The notes beneath the pieces are model-generated. The model worked only from the letters and a program-made list of their open reading frames with translations, ran no database searches and was not told where the DNA came from. Below are positions 1 through 8,530 of a stretch of DNA of 43,085 nucleotides, in pieces (position 1 is the stretch's first letter; the number at the start of each line of letters is the position of its first letter). A program made the translations under genes and the position numbers. Source of the stretch: Lentisphaeria bacterium (GTDB lineage: Bacteria > Verrucomicrobiota > Lentisphaeria > Oligosphaerales > Oligosphaeraceae); contig JAEEYQ010000021.1 of the NCBI GenBank assembly GCA_016288215.1, positions 1 to 43,085 on the forward strand. Reading direction: 5' to 3'.

Positions 1-22
1 CGCTGCCGGGCTTTCCCCCTTT

Positions 23-138
23 GGCTGGTGGCTTTGGCGGGGATGTCACACCCGATCCCATCCCGAACTCGGCCGTTAAGGTCCCCCGCGGTGATGATAC
101 TGCGCCCAGGAGCGCGGGAACGTAACGCGCCGCCAGCC
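23..138 (+). rRNA. rrf: 5S ribosomal RNA
   Basis: The ends GGCTGGTGGC (23-32) and GCCGCCAGCC (129-138) pair along ten positions to form helix I. The interior carries the conserved 5S core CCCGATCCCATCCCGAACTC (51-70) followed by the loop E/helix IV region and a GATGATAC-type stretch. A strong intrinsic terminator follows ten bases later, as expected for the last gene of an rRNA operon. The 23S gene would lie to the left of the window and cannot be seen. End positions are inferred from the pairing and could shift by a base or two. Confidence 0.95.
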
Positions 139-147
139 TTTCCCCTT

Positions 148-188
148 GGGCCCCCCGCCCTGCGATCGCAGGGCGGGGGGCCCTTTTT
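148..188 (+). terminator. Intrinsic terminator of the rRNA operon
   Basis: A perfect GC-rich inverted repeat (GGGCCCCCCGCCCTGCG and its complement) spans 148-183 and is followed by five T residues (184-188). It lies directly behind the 5S gene. Confidence 0.93.
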
Positions 189-403
189 CGTTGCGGTCAT
201 TGCCAATTGGCCTGTGCGCCCAAGCTCCACAGGCCTGATTATATCTTTATTGCACAAAATTCCCCATCAACCATATGTGAAATCCGTGATGTATGTTGCA
301 GAAGGGGGCTTTCAAGTAGAAAATCCGGAAAGTCAGATTAAATTAAGAAACAATTGGTTATTGGTTTGGAAAATAAGTCCCATCCATATGTTTGGAGTGT
401 TTT
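189..403. other. 5S-valS spacer
   Basis: No gene is seen here. The spacer turns AT-rich towards valS. It holds a short hairpin, GCCTGTG (210-216) with CACAGGC (228-234), just upstream of an AT-rich TTATATC stretch that may be a -10 region. No T-box specifier or antiterminator motif was recognised, so tRNA-sensing control of valS is not supported. Confidence 0.4.
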
Positions 404-3091
404 ATGAGTGAAGAGCAAATCCTCTCGAAGGCCTATGATCCTGCGGAGGTCGAGAAGAAGTGGTATTCCATCTGGGAGAACCGCGGTTATTTTCATGCGA
501 ATCCGAAATCCAGCAAAACGCCGTATACCATAGTCATTCCGCCTCCCAATGTGACAGGAATTCTGACGTTGGGACATGTGCTGAACAACACGTTGCAGGA
601 CATCTTGATTCGCTTTGAAAAGATGAATGGGAAGGAGACCTGCTGGGTTCCCGGAACAGACCATGCCGGTATCGCGACACAGGCCAAGGTGGAGGCATAT
701 CTGAAGAAGGAGAAGAACCTGACCCGCTATGATTTGGGGCGAGAAAAGTTTTTGGAGCAGGTGTGGGCCTGGAAGGAAAAGTACGGTGGCACCATCATCA
801 AGCAACTCCGCACCATCGGCAGCTCCTGTGACTGGCCCCGTGAACGCTTCACCATGGATGACGGCTTGTCCAACGCCGTCAAGGAAGTCTTTATTCGTCT
901 GTACGAGAAGGGGTTGATATACAAGGGACATCGCATCATCAACTGGTGTCCAAAATCCCGCACCGCCCTTTCCGACGAAGAGGTCAATTACAAGGAGGAG
1001 AAAGGGCATCTGTGGTATTTCCGCTATCCGTTTGCGGATGGCAGCGGCCATGTGATTGTGGCGACCACCCGTCCCGAGACGATGATGGGCGACACGGCCG
1101 TCGCGGTCAATCCGGAGGACGAGCGCTACAAGGACAAAATCGGCAAGAAGCTGATTCTGCCCATTGTGGGGCGGGAGATTGAGCTGGTGGCAGACAGCTA
1201 TGTGGAGAAGGACTTCGGCACAGGCGCCGTGAAGATCACGCCTGCCCACGACCCCAACGACTACGAATTGGGTCTCCGCCATAATCTGGAAGTCATCAAC
1301 ATCATGAACGACGACGGCACGATGAACGCCGCTGCCGGCGCCGAATTCGAGGGCATGGACCGCTACGTCTGCCGCAAGGCAGTGGTGGCCAAGCTGGAGG
1401 AATTGGGTTGTCTGGATCACATTGAAGACTACACCCACCAGGTTGGCTATTCGGAGCGGGGGGATGTCCCCGTGGAGCCGCGTCTGTCCGACCAATGGTT
1501 TGTGAAGATGGAGCCGCTGGCGGCGCCTGCGCTGAAGGCCGTTGAGGACGGTCGCATCCGTTTCTATCCTGAGCGGTGGGTGAAGACCTATCGCCATTGG
1601 ATGGAGAACATCAAGGACTGGTGCATCAGCCGCCAGCTGTGGTGGGGCCATCGGATTCCCGCCTACACCTGCGATAAATGTGGACACATCATGGTGGCCC
1701 GCGACATGCCCTCCGCCTGCGAAAAATGCGGCTGCGACAAGCTGACGCAGGAAAGCGACGTTCTGGACACCTGGTTCAGTTCTTGGCTGTGGCCCTTCTC
1801 TGTCTTCGACTGGCCGCGGCAGAGCGAGGAGCTCAAACGCTTCTTCCCGACCCAGAGCCTGGTGACGGGACCGGACATCATCTTCTTCTGGGTGGCCCGC
1901 ATGATCATGGCCTCTCTGGAATTCATGGGAGACATCCCCTTCAAGGACGTCTATTTCACGTCCATCATCCGCGACGAGAAGGGGCGCAAGATGTCCAAGA
2001 GCCTGAACAACTCCCCCGATCCGCTGGAAGTGGTCAAACAATATGGCGCGGACGCATTGCGCTTTACCATTATCTACATAGCGCCAGTAGGGCAGGACAT
2101 CCGCTACAGCAACGAAAAGTGCGAAATCGGCCGCAATTTCGCGAACAAAATATGGAATGTGGTTCGCTTCCGTCTAAGTCAAGGTCCCGCCAGTGCCGAC
2201 TGGATGAGTCTGGACGGCCTCAGCAGCACCGATCTGCGGGCGGACGACCAGTGGATCATCGCGCGGCTCAACCAAGTGGTCGCCTCCGTCACAGAAGGCC
2301 TTCGCGCCTTCCGCTTCAACGACATATGCAAACAGCTCTACGATTTCATTTGGAGCGAGTTTTGCGACTGGTACCTTGAATCCTGCAAGCCAGTCTTCCG
2401 TGAGGCAGACAGCCAGGGCAAAGGCAACGTCCTCCGCGTCTTCGACTACTGCCTCGGCACGTTTCTGCGGCTGTTGCATCCCGTCATGCCTTTCGTGACT
2501 GACGAGTTGTACCATCAGATGGGCTTCGCGGCGGAGGAAAGTTCCATCATGCTCAGTGCATGGCCGACAGCGCTCTCCGATGAGACATTGGCCAAACTTG
2601 GCGTCACGGTGGACACCGTGCCCATGGCCGAAGGCAAATTCGAGCTGATCCGCGCCACCCGCACCATCCGTGCCACCTATCAGATTGCCATGAGCAAGGC
2701 TCTGGACATGGTCATCGTACCCACGGGCGAAAAGGAGACCGCCTATCTGAGCAAGGATATGCTGACGCTCAAGTCCCTTTTCGGCGCCAACACCATCACC
2801 GTGCAGGCGGGTTATCAGCCGGATGGCCCCTGCGGCGTGGCGGTCAGCGGTATGGGCACCGCCTACATCCCGCTGGCGGGCATCGTGAACGTGGAGGAGG
2901 AGGTCAAGCGTCTCCGCAAACAGGAGGCGGAGTGGGAGGCTTATCTGGCGGGTGTCCGCCGCAAACTGTCCAACGAAAACTTTGTGGCGCGCGCTCCGAA
3001 GGAGGTTGTGGAGAAGGAGCGGGAGCACATCACGGAGTTTGAGGAGAAACTGTGCCGGGTTCGGGAGCAATTGAAGAGCTTCGGTGCATAA
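404..3091 (+). CDS. valS: Valyl-tRNA synthetase
   Basis: Class I aminoacyl-tRNA synthetase charging tRNA-Val in the cytoplasm (895 aa, normal length). The class I HIGH signature appears as TLGH near residues 55-58 after PPPNVTG, and KMSKS is at residues 529-533. A four-cysteine zinc ribbon (CDKC...CEKC) lies around residues 423-445, between the catalytic halves, as in a subset of bacterial ValRS. The last ~65 residues are a charged helix, the family's tRNA-binding coiled coil. An upstream in-frame TTG exists at 392, but the ATG at 404 is preceded by GGAG at 394-397 with good spacing, so 404 is preferred. It is followed closely by the NifU-domain gene. Confidence 0.97.
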   Translation: MSEEQILSKAYDPAEVEKKWYSIWENRGYFHANPKSSKTPYTIVIPPPNVTGILTLGHVLNNTLQDILIRFEKMNGKETCWVPGTDHAGIATQAKVEAYLKKEKNLTRYDLGREKFLEQVWAWKEKYGGTIIKQLRTIGSSCDWPRERFTMDDGLSNAVKEVFIRLYEKGLIYKGHRIINWCPKSRTALSDEEVNYKEEKGHLWYFRYPFADGSGHVIVATTRPETMMGDTAVAVNPEDERYKDKIGKKLILPIVGREIELVADSYVEKDFGTGAVKITPAHDPNDYELGLRHNLEVINIMNDDGTMNAAAGAEFEGMDRYVCRKAVVAKLEELGCLDHIEDYTHQVGYSERGDVPVEPRLSDQWFVKMEPLAAPALKAVEDGRIRFYPERWVKTYRHWMENIKDWCISRQLWWGHRIPAYTCDKCGHIMVARDMPSACEKCGCDKLTQESDVLDTWFSSWLWPFSVFDWPRQSEELKRFFPTQSLVTGPDIIFFWVARMIMASLEFMGDIPFKDVYFTSIIRDEKGRKMSKSLNNSPDPLEVVKQYGADALRFTIIYIAPVGQDIRYSNEKCEIGRNFANKIWNVVRFRLSQGPASADWMSLDGLSSTDLRADDQWIIARLNQVVASVTEGLRAFRFNDICKQLYDFIWSEFCDWYLESCKPVFREADSQGKGNVLRVFDYCLGTFLRLLHPVMPFVTDELYHQMGFAAEESSIMLSAWPTALSDETLAKLGVTVDTVPMAEGKFELIRATRTIRATYQIAMSKALDMVIVPTGEKETAYLSKDMLTLKSLFGANTITVQAGYQPDGPCGVAVSGMGTAYIPLAGIVNVEEEVKRLRKQEAEWEAYLAGVRRKLSNENFVARAPKEVVEKEREHITEFEEKLCRVREQLKSFGA

Positions 3092-3129
3092 ATTATTAGT
3101 TGTCATATAGTTATAAAGAGGAGAATAAT

Positions 3130-3366
3130 ATGGCGGAACAAAATGACTTCACGACGGCCGTGGCGAAGGCGCTAGAGGGGGTCCGGGAGATGCTGCAGGG
3201 CGATGGCGGAGACTGCGAGCTGGTCACAATTGAGGGCAAGACCGTATTCCTGCGGCTGAAAGGCCACTGCGGCAGTTGCCCATATGCCCAGATGACCTTG
3301 AAGAACAGCATCGAAGCGACGCTGAAGGAAAACGTGGACCCTGACATTGTGGTGGAACGTGTCTGA
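3130..3366 (+). CDS. NifU C-terminal domain protein (Fe-S scaffold)
   Basis: A 78-residue protein consisting only of the NifU C-terminal domain, with the cluster-binding pair CGSCPY near residue 47 in the pattern GHCGSCPYAQMTLK. By family knowledge this domain carries a transient [4Fe-4S] cluster for delivery to apoproteins (NfuA-like). The AGAGGAG at 3117-3123 precedes ATG 3130. An upstream in-frame start near 3100 lacks such a site. The 3' end overlaps the start region of the downstream ilvH-like gene, implying translational coupling. The N-terminal A-type domain of NfuA is absent, as in many minimal Nfu proteins. Confidence 0.87.
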   Translation: MAEQNDFTTAVAKALEGVREMLQGDGGDCELVTIEGKTVFLRLKGHCGSCPYAQMTLKNSIEATLKENVDPDIVVERV

Positions 3367-3880
3367 CTCCTCCTCAGAAACCTCTTCCGTGAATCGCCAC
3401 ACCTATTCGGTGCTGGTGGAGAACCGCTTTGGAGTCCTTGCGCGCATTGCGGGGCTCTTCAGCGGACGGGGCTTCAACATCGACAGCCTGACGGTCAGCC
3501 CCACTCACAACTGCAATCTGTCCCGCATGACCGTTGTCACCCACGGAGACAATGCCATTTTGGAGCAGGTGGAGAAGCAGTTGAGCAAACTGATCGAAGT
3601 TGTGAAGGTCACGGACCTGACGGGAAGCGGCTTCGTCTCCCGCGAGCTTATGCTCATCAAGGTCCATGCCTGCTCTGACAAGCGCAACGAGATCATTCAG
3701 GTTGCCAGCGTGTTCAAGGCCAACGTGGTCAACGTCATGACCGATTCCCTCGTCATTCAGGTGACTGGAGAGACGGAGAAACTGGACGCCTTCTTGGTCC
3801 TCATGTCCGATTACGGCATCATCGAGATGGCACGGACCGGCAAGGTGGCCTTGGCGCGGACGACCGAGCCGACGGAATAG
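3359..3880 (+). CDS. ilvH: Acetolactate synthase small (regulatory) subunit
   Basis: The sequence RHTYSVLVENRFGVLARIAG then GRGFNIDSLTV is the N-terminal ACT domain of IlvH/IlvN, which binds valine and controls the acetolactate synthase catalytic subunit in branched-chain amino acid synthesis. A second ACT-like C-terminal half (ELMLIKV...VFKANVVNVM...LVIQVTG) follows. Length is about 173 aa. The start is uncertain: GTG 3359 overlaps the preceding gene by eight bases, while GTG 3389 (VNRHTYS) would give the more usual family length; neither has a strong ribosome site. The catalytic ilvB/ilvI gene is not in the window, so the subunit is encoded apart from its partner. Confidence 0.92.
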   Translation: MSDSSSETSSVNRHTYSVLVENRFGVLARIAGLFSGRGFNIDSLTVSPTHNCNLSRMTVVTHGDNAILEQVEKQLSKLIEVVKVTDLTGSGFVSRELMLIKVHACSDKRNEIIQVASVFKANVVNVMTDSLVIQVTGETEKLDAFLVLMSDYGIIEMARTGKVALARTTEPTE

Positions 3881-3895
3881 ACTTCAGGAGAGCCC

Positions 3896-4555
3896 ATGAA
3901 ACTCCTCATGCCCCAACTGGCGGTGATGATCCTCGCTCTGGTCTGCATGCTCTGCGGCGGCTGCCTTGAGCTGCAGCAGAGCGTGGAGCTGCGTCGAGAC
4001 GGCTCCGCCTATGTGACTTACGACTACAGTCTCCCGCTGGAGACTGTGCCGGTGCTGGAGGATATGCAGAACGTCATCGACGAAGGCACGGGCGAGGCGG
4101 GTGCTGTGGCGGGCCATGGTGGCAACGGTTTCCTGAACCGAGTGGCCGTGGAAAATTTCTGTGCAAAGACCCCCGGCGTGGCCCTGCGGCGCTACACGAG
4201 CCATGACAGTCAGGGCCTTCGGAAGATTCATTATGAGATAGAGGCCAAAAACGGCGAAAGCGCCATCAATCAAGGGGTTTTCGGCGCTTTTCGACTGGAG
4301 ACGCTGGAGGATGGGCGGCATCGGATCTATGCGGAGCTGCCCCAAGGGGTATCCCATTTGAATGCGGAGCGCACTGCCGCCCTGAAACAGTTGACGGAGG
4401 GTATGCGGCTGCGGCTGGCCGTGCAAGTGCCGACCCCCATCGAAGAGACTACGGGAACCCTTGTCAATCATCGGCTTACGGCAAGCTGGGCCTTTGACGG
4501 CAAAGCCGGCAACCATCCGCTGGATGGACTGCCGAAAATGGAGCTGATCTGGTGA
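3896..4555 (+). CDS. Putative lipoprotein
   Basis: 219 aa with a lipoprotein signal: a short hydrophobic stretch (LAVMILALVCMLCGGC) ending in a lipobox-like LCGGC at about residue 22. The start ATG has CAGGAGA at 3883-3889. The mature part begins ELQQSVELRRDGSAYVTYDY, which resembles the opening strand pattern of LppM-type lipoprotein domains (charged, 'dG' turn, alternating beta). That resemblance is weak and I assign no function. It is compactly placed after ilvH and its stop overlaps the region just before the nucleoside phosphorylase gene. Confidence 0.7.
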   Translation: MKLLMPQLAVMILALVCMLCGGCLELQQSVELRRDGSAYVTYDYSLPLETVPVLEDMQNVIDEGTGEAGAVAGHGGNGFLNRVAVENFCAKTPGVALRRYTSHDSQGLRKIHYEIEAKNGESAINQGVFGAFRLETLEDGRHRIYAELPQGVSHLNAERTAALKQLTEGMRLRLAVQVPTPIEETTGTLVNHRLTASWAFDGKAGNHPLDGLPKMELIW

Positions 4556-4563
4556 GGACGGCC

Positions 4564-5529
4564 ATGTCGGAACCACGGGACACCTTGGCGGAAATCAATG
4601 CGGCGGCAGAACGGCTGACCGAATGCCTCCATCCGTGGCAATGCCCCGAATTCTTCTTCCAGTTCGGCAGCGGATTCGTCATCGATGGTCTTTTCGACGA
4701 GACTCCCCGCCAGGTGGAACTGCGGCATCTGCCTGGCATGCCGGAACATCTGACGCCGGATCAGCATCAGCCCATATTCTATTACGGCCCCTGCAACGGT
4801 GTCCTGTCACTGGTGACTTGTGGACATCGCCACCTCTATGAAGGTCTGGGGCTCTTCCCCTGTCTGCTGCCTCTGCTGGCCGCCTGGAAGCTGGGCATTC
4901 GCCGCCATGTCTTCGTGGAGGATGCCATCAGCCTGCAGCCGGACATCAAGGCGGGCAACTGGACCTTGCTGACGGACTACATCAACGGCTATCACTTCTC
5001 GCCCCTTGATGGTCTGCAACACCTTCTGCCGGACGCATTTCCGGATATGGGAGAGGCGTTGTCCCAACGCCAGAACTCCTGCTTCATGAACGCCTTTGGA
5101 GAGATGGGCATGTCACCGCGGCACTGTGTGTACATGGCCCGCCCCGGCTCCCAGTTCTGCACCATGGCGGAGGCCGCCTACGCCAGACGGGCCGGCGTGG
5201 ATCTTGTCGGCCATGGACTAGTGATGGAAATAATTACGTCCCATGCACTTGGATGCTGTGTCTCCGCCTTCGCGCTGGCCTGTGGACAGATATTGGACGG
5301 ACCACCGTCGCCGTTGAGACGTTTGGATGTGCTGGAAACCTGCCGCTTTTCCTCCGAGCAGTTTGTGCGAGGCGTCCGCGCCACGGTCCATGACATGATT
5401 CCTCTGGACCATGTGGAACCCATGACCTCCCATCCCATCGGCAATGCGGATGAACTGCTCACGGCGGATTTCCGTCGGCTGCCTCGTCGCGAACGGCCCT
5501 ATAAGCTGTTGGGAAGGGAGGAAAATTAG
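4564..5529 (+). CDS. Purine nucleoside phosphorylase-like protein
   Basis: 321 aa. GHRHLYEGLGLF then a GNWTLLTDYING stretch matches the PNP/MTAP-fold pattern GRxHxYEG...GDxMxxxDHIN. FCTMAEAAYARRAGVDLVG then VMEIITSHALG corresponds to the family's 'E..M...lGadaVGMS.v.E...a...G' block. The family phosphorolyses purine nucleosides to base and ribose-1-phosphate. Several usual base-recognition and active-site signatures are altered: TNA-G-G is replaced by VEDA, the MSTV-type motif by HGLV, and the SxxTN block by ALACG. Substrate or even catalysis may therefore have changed. Start ATG 4564 chosen over GTG 4552, which overlaps the preceding stop; the weak AGG at 4555-4557 fits 4564. Confidence 0.75.
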   Translation: MSEPRDTLAEINAAAERLTECLHPWQCPEFFFQFGSGFVIDGLFDETPRQVELRHLPGMPEHLTPDQHQPIFYYGPCNGVLSLVTCGHRHLYEGLGLFPCLLPLLAAWKLGIRRHVFVEDAISLQPDIKAGNWTLLTDYINGYHFSPLDGLQHLLPDAFPDMGEALSQRQNSCFMNAFGEMGMSPRHCVYMARPGSQFCTMAEAAYARRAGVDLVGHGLVMEIITSHALGCCVSAFALACGQILDGPPSPLRRLDVLETCRFSSEQFVRGVRATVHDMIPLDHVEPMTSHPIGNADELLTADFRRLPRRERPYKLLGREEN

Positions 5530-5619
5530 GAATTTGGAATTTGAAATTAGGAATTAGGAATTTGGAATTTGGAATTAGCGATTTTTAATTTGGAAATAAT
5601 TCGGGATTAGGGAGTTGGG
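5525..5619. repeat. Heptamer tandem array, ATTAGGA/ATTTGGA type
   Basis: Starting on the stop codon of the preceding gene, the sequence reads as consecutive 7-mers: ATTAGGA, ATTTGGA, ATTTGAA, ATTAGGA, ATTAGGA, ATTTGGA, ATTTGGA, then decaying variants ending ATTAGGG AGTTGGG. The same unit recurs in reverse orientation elsewhere in the window (28564, 36813, 39524). Confidence 0.85.
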
Positions 5620-5706
5620 TGAGATTTGCGTTTTGCGGAGGAAGGGCGAGGGGCAGGCGATCCGCCATGGGGGTGAATTGGCAAAGCAGGGAAATCAGAC
5701 TATGTT

Positions 5707-5753
5707 ATGTCCGTGACTTCGGTCATGACATGGATGTCTAGGGCCTTCGGGCC
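5707..5753 (+). promoter_or_regulatory. Tandem UUCG hairpins in leader of the BamD-like gene
   Basis: Two hairpins with TTCG tetraloops lie 20-65 bases upstream of the start at 5773: ATGTC-CG-TGAC(TTCG)GTCA-T-GACAT at 5707-5731, and GGCC(TTCG)GGCC at 5742-5753. No T-run follows, so they are not obvious terminators. They may stabilise or shape the 5' leader. Confidence 0.45.
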
Positions 5754-5772
5754 GTCATAAGGGAGTTGAATC

Positions 5773-6744
5773 ATGGTTGCAAAACGAAATCGTTGGACAT
5801 GGATGGTGGGGCTTTGGGTCGGTTTGGCTGTCATGGCCATTGGAGGGGAGGAACCCAAGACAGACTTTTCCAAGTTTTTGGAAAACAAATACTTACTGTC
5901 AGATGCCCAGCTGAATGAAAGCCTGGGCAAATACAAAAAGGCGGCAAAGCAGTATCTGGATCTGTCCAAACGGACGGAGGATCCCAAGACGAAGGCCGCC
6001 TTTATTCTGAGCGCGGCGGACTGCTTCCTGCTGATGCCGAAAAACCATCGGGCTCTTGAGGAATACAAGGTTCTTGTCAAGGAATATCCGCTGTATATTC
6101 CCTATGGTCATGTGGTGGAGCAACTTCGGCAAGTCGCGCAGAATTTTGTGGATGGCAATGGAACCTTCTGGGGCATACGGGATCGGGATGCGGCCGTGGA
6201 GGTCTATCGGATGATCCTTCACGAGATTCCCTCCGTGCATGTGGCCCTGCAGGACCGGCTTCGGCTGTCCGAGCTGCTGGTGGAGCTGGATCGTGGCGAA
6301 GAGGCCGTCAACGAATATCAGACGATTCTGAAGCAGGACCCGAGCATGGTGGACATTCGGATTGACTTGGCTCTTCTGCTGTCCGCATTGAGCAAGAAGC
6401 ATGACGGAGATGGATCGCGGCGGCGGGCGGCGGTCCGCCATGCCAGACTGGCCATGGAGCAGGCTCCGGACCATGAGCGGAAGGCGGAGTTGGACGCGGT
6501 GCTTGTGGACGCACAGGAGGCCGATGCGGCCAGCATGCTGGAGCAGGCGAAATTCTACATGGTTCGGAGTCACCGTAGGCTGCATGCCGCGCGCCGGTAT
6601 CTCTATGACCTCCAGCTGAAATATCCGAAAACGAAGGCGGCGGCGGAGGCTGCGCAGCTTCTGGAAGACTACAAGGGGCTTTTTGAGTCCGTCACCGATG
6701 AGCCTGAGGCGGCGGAGACATCATCTCCAGAGCAGAAAAAGTAG
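5773..6744 (+). CDS. TPR-repeat periplasmic protein, BamD/YfiO-like
   Basis: 323 aa with a signal sequence (KRNRWTWMVGLWVGLAVMAIGG). The rest is helical with tetratricopeptide-like pairs, for example YKKAAKQYLDL, ALEEYKVLVKEYPL, AVEVYRMILHEIPS, AVNEYQTILKQDPS and ARRYLYDLQLKYPKTKAAAEA. The last, 'LxxxYPxTxxAxxA', is typical of BamD-family outer-membrane assembly proteins. No clear lipobox cysteine is visible, unlike classic BamD, so a general TPR periplasmic scaffold is an alternative. It directly precedes the LptE-like lipoprotein gene (15 bases between stop and chosen start), which supports an envelope-assembly role. Confidence 0.72.
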   Translation: MVAKRNRWTWMVGLWVGLAVMAIGGEEPKTDFSKFLENKYLLSDAQLNESLGKYKKAAKQYLDLSKRTEDPKTKAAFILSAADCFLLMPKNHRALEEYKVLVKEYPLYIPYGHVVEQLRQVAQNFVDGNGTFWGIRDRDAAVEVYRMILHEIPSVHVALQDRLRLSELLVELDRGEEAVNEYQTILKQDPSMVDIRIDLALLLSALSKKHDGDGSRRRAAVRHARLAMEQAPDHERKAELDAVLVDAQEADAASMLEQAKFYMVRSHRRLHAARRYLYDLQLKYPKTKAAAEAAQLLEDYKGLFESVTDEPEAAETSSPEQKK

Positions 6745-6759
6745 CAAGGAATGCATAAA

Positions 6760-7305
6760 ATGAAATCTCTCCATGTGATTTTTCTTGCAAGTGTGTGCAT
6801 GCTGTTCGGGGCCTCCTGCCAATACCAATGGGGGAGGAGGGTTTCTCCGCAGGTCAGCCGAATTTTCGTGGATGAGATTCGGAACGAGACTCTGGAGGAG
6901 CCCCTTGCGCGGCTTTTGCGCAGCGCGTTGACGGAACAGGTCAGCGCTTTGCCGGGCATGCGGCTGGAGACGGCGGCGGAGCAGGCCACATGCCATGTGG
7001 ACGCGACGGTGAAGTCCATCCAAAGGCGGAGCGCGGGGCGGGCGGAGCTGCGGGACGCCAAAGCCCGCCAAAAGGACAGCGATGCCTATCAGACCGTGCT
7101 GTATCGCGTGGAGATTCGGGTGGCGTTTGTGCTGCATGACCAAGAGGGGGCGGAGCTGCTTTCCCGCGACGTGGTGGGAACGGCGGACGCGCCGCGCATG
7201 CATGACTTGGGGCTCGCCTATCAGGCGGCCTATCGGCAGGCTCTTGATGATGCGGCCCGTCAGATTGTGGACGCCATTGCGGATGCCCCGCTGGAGGAGC
7301 CGTAG
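6760..7305 (+). CDS. LptE-like LPS-assembly lipoprotein
   Basis: 181 aa lipoprotein: MKSLHVIFLASVCMLFGASC gives a signal peptide with a lipobox ending at Cys20. The mature part has the LptE-type pattern: 'VFVDxIRNxTLExxLxxLLxxALTEQVSAL' here as IFVDEIRNETLEEPLARLL, later beta strands (YRVEIRVAFVLHD), and a C-terminal 'AYRQALDDAARQIVDAI' helix. LptE plugs LptD and helps place lipopolysaccharide in the outer membrane. ATG 6760 is preferred over ATG 6751 because AAGGA at 6746-6750 abuts 6751 but stands nine bases from 6760. Confidence 0.75.
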   Translation: MKSLHVIFLASVCMLFGASCQYQWGRRVSPQVSRIFVDEIRNETLEEPLARLLRSALTEQVSALPGMRLETAAEQATCHVDATVKSIQRRSAGRAELRDAKARQKDSDAYQTVLYRVEIRVAFVLHDQEGAELLSRDVVGTADAPRMHDLGLAYQAAYRQALDDAARQIVDAIADAPLEEP

Positions 7306-7307
7306 CC

Positions 7308-7796
7308 ATGCTCCGCATCGGTCTGGGCAGCGATCTCCATTGCCGCGAAGAAGGGCGCCCCCTTGTGTTGGGCGGTGTCCATCTCCCTTGTGAATGGGGA
7401 CTTAAGGGACATTCGGACGCAGATGCCCTGCTCCATGCGGTCATTGATGCCATTTTGGGCGCGTTGGCTTTGGGCGACATTGGCGGATGGTTTCCCGACA
7501 CCGACCCCCGCTGGAAAGGAGCGGATAGCCGGCAGCTCCTGAAGACTGTTCTGGCCGATTCCCGGGTCAGAGAATGGCAAATCGTCAACGTGGACAGCAC
7601 CATTACCACGGAAAAGCCCAAACTCGCGCCGCACATTATGTCGATTCGCCGCTCGCTGGCCGCTTGTCTGGAGATTCCAGTGGAGCAGGTTTCCGTCAAG
7701 GCGAAGACCAACGAGAAGCAGGACGCCATTGGCGCGGGGCTGGCGCTGGCGGTTCAGGCCATTGTCCTCATGGAAAAGCGAAGTTCCGTCTCATGA
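7308..7796 (+). CDS. ispF: 2-C-methyl-D-erythritol 2,4-cyclodiphosphate synthase
   Basis: 162 aa, the family length. IspF converts CDP-ME 2-phosphate to MEcPP in the non-mevalonate isoprenoid pathway. Seen are the metal site GLGSDLH at residues 5-11, GHSDADALLHA with the third metal histidine, DIGGWFPDTDP, TTEKPKLAPHI and the C-terminal VKAKTNE. The ispD gene is not adjacent. The stop codon overlaps the comF start (ATGA), so the two are probably translated together. Confidence 0.96.
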   Translation: MLRIGLGSDLHCREEGRPLVLGGVHLPCEWGLKGHSDADALLHAVIDAILGALALGDIGGWFPDTDPRWKGADSRQLLKTVLADSRVREWQIVNVDSTITTEKPKLAPHIMSIRRSLAACLEIPVEQVSVKAKTNEKQDAIGAGLALAVQAIVLMEKRSSVS

Positions 7797-8530
7797 GGCT
7801 TTTGCGACGTGCAACCCGCTGGACAATGGATTGGGGACGGGAGCTGCTGGACACTGTTGTCCCTCCCGTCTGCCCTTTGTGCCGCCATCAGTTGACGACT
7901 GCCGCCGACAGCCTGTGCGCGGACTGCCTTGCCCAGCTTCCCATGTTGCCCGAACGGCGCTGCCCCAAATGCGGCGGCCCCAATGCGGGCTTTGCGGAAA
8001 TCTGCAGAGACTGCCTGGAGGCGGATGGCCGCCCTTGGGAGGGCGCCGTCACCGCCTTTCCTTACAGCGGCAATGTATGCGAGGCGGTGCGAGTCTACAA
8101 ATATCACCGCCGCACTAGCTTAGCCACATTTTTCGCAAGCCGGATGAGGACGGCGTGGCAGAAACATGGGCCGACGGAACGCGTGGACATGATTGTCCCT
8201 GTGCCGCTCCATTGGCGGCGATATCTCCATCGCGGCTACAATCAGGCGGCGTTGTTGGCCGAAGAGCTTTCTCCTGCACTCCATGTGCCGATGCGGCAAG
8301 TTCTTAGGCGAATCCGCTCCACCCGCCAGCAGGCAAAGCAGGGGCTTGCGCAACGGCAGCGGAACATGAGGGACGCCTTCGCCTGCATCCATCCCAAACT
8401 ATGCGATGGAGCCCGAATCCTGCTTGTCGATGATGTGCTCACCACAGGCGCCACCTTGGGGGCGGCCACGGAGGTCTTGTTGCAGGCCGGCGCCGCCAAC
8501 GTGTTTGTCCTGACCATCGCAAGAGACTGA
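7793..8530 (+). CDS. comF: ComF-family phosphoribosyltransferase-like protein
   Basis: 245 aa. N-terminal zinc-binding region with paired cysteines (CPLC...CADC...CPKC...CRDC, about residues 24-75), then a type I PRTase fold with YKYHRR, VPVPLHWRRYLHRGYNQA and the PRPP loop ILLVDDVLTTGATL near the C-terminus. In naturally competent bacteria ComF acts in DNA uptake; in other lineages its role is unclear. The ATG at 7793 overlaps the ispF stop by four bases. Confidence 0.9.
   Translation: MRLLRRATRWTMDWGRELLDTVVPPVCPLCRHQLTTAADSLCADCLAQLPMLPERRCPKCGGPNAGFAEICRDCLEADGRPWEGAVTAFPYSGNVCEAVRVYKYHRRTSLATFFASRMRTAWQKHGPTERVDMIVPVPLHWRRYLHRGYNQAALLAEELSPALHVPMRQVLRRIRSTRQQAKQGLAQRQRNMRDAFACIHPKLCDGARILLVDDVLTTGATLGAATEVLLQAGAANVFVLTIARD

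Noticed and set aside
189..403. T-box leader for valS
   Set aside because: No T-box sequence, specifier loop or terminator/antiterminator pair could be found.
28..411. 127-aa open frame through the 5S gene
   Set aside because: It reads through a complete 5S rRNA and a strong terminator hairpin.
338..2041. 567-aa open frame antisense to valS
   Set aside because: valS has unmistakable motifs over this stretch. Long antisense frames are common here because of GC-rich third codon positions; the protein has no recognisable domain.
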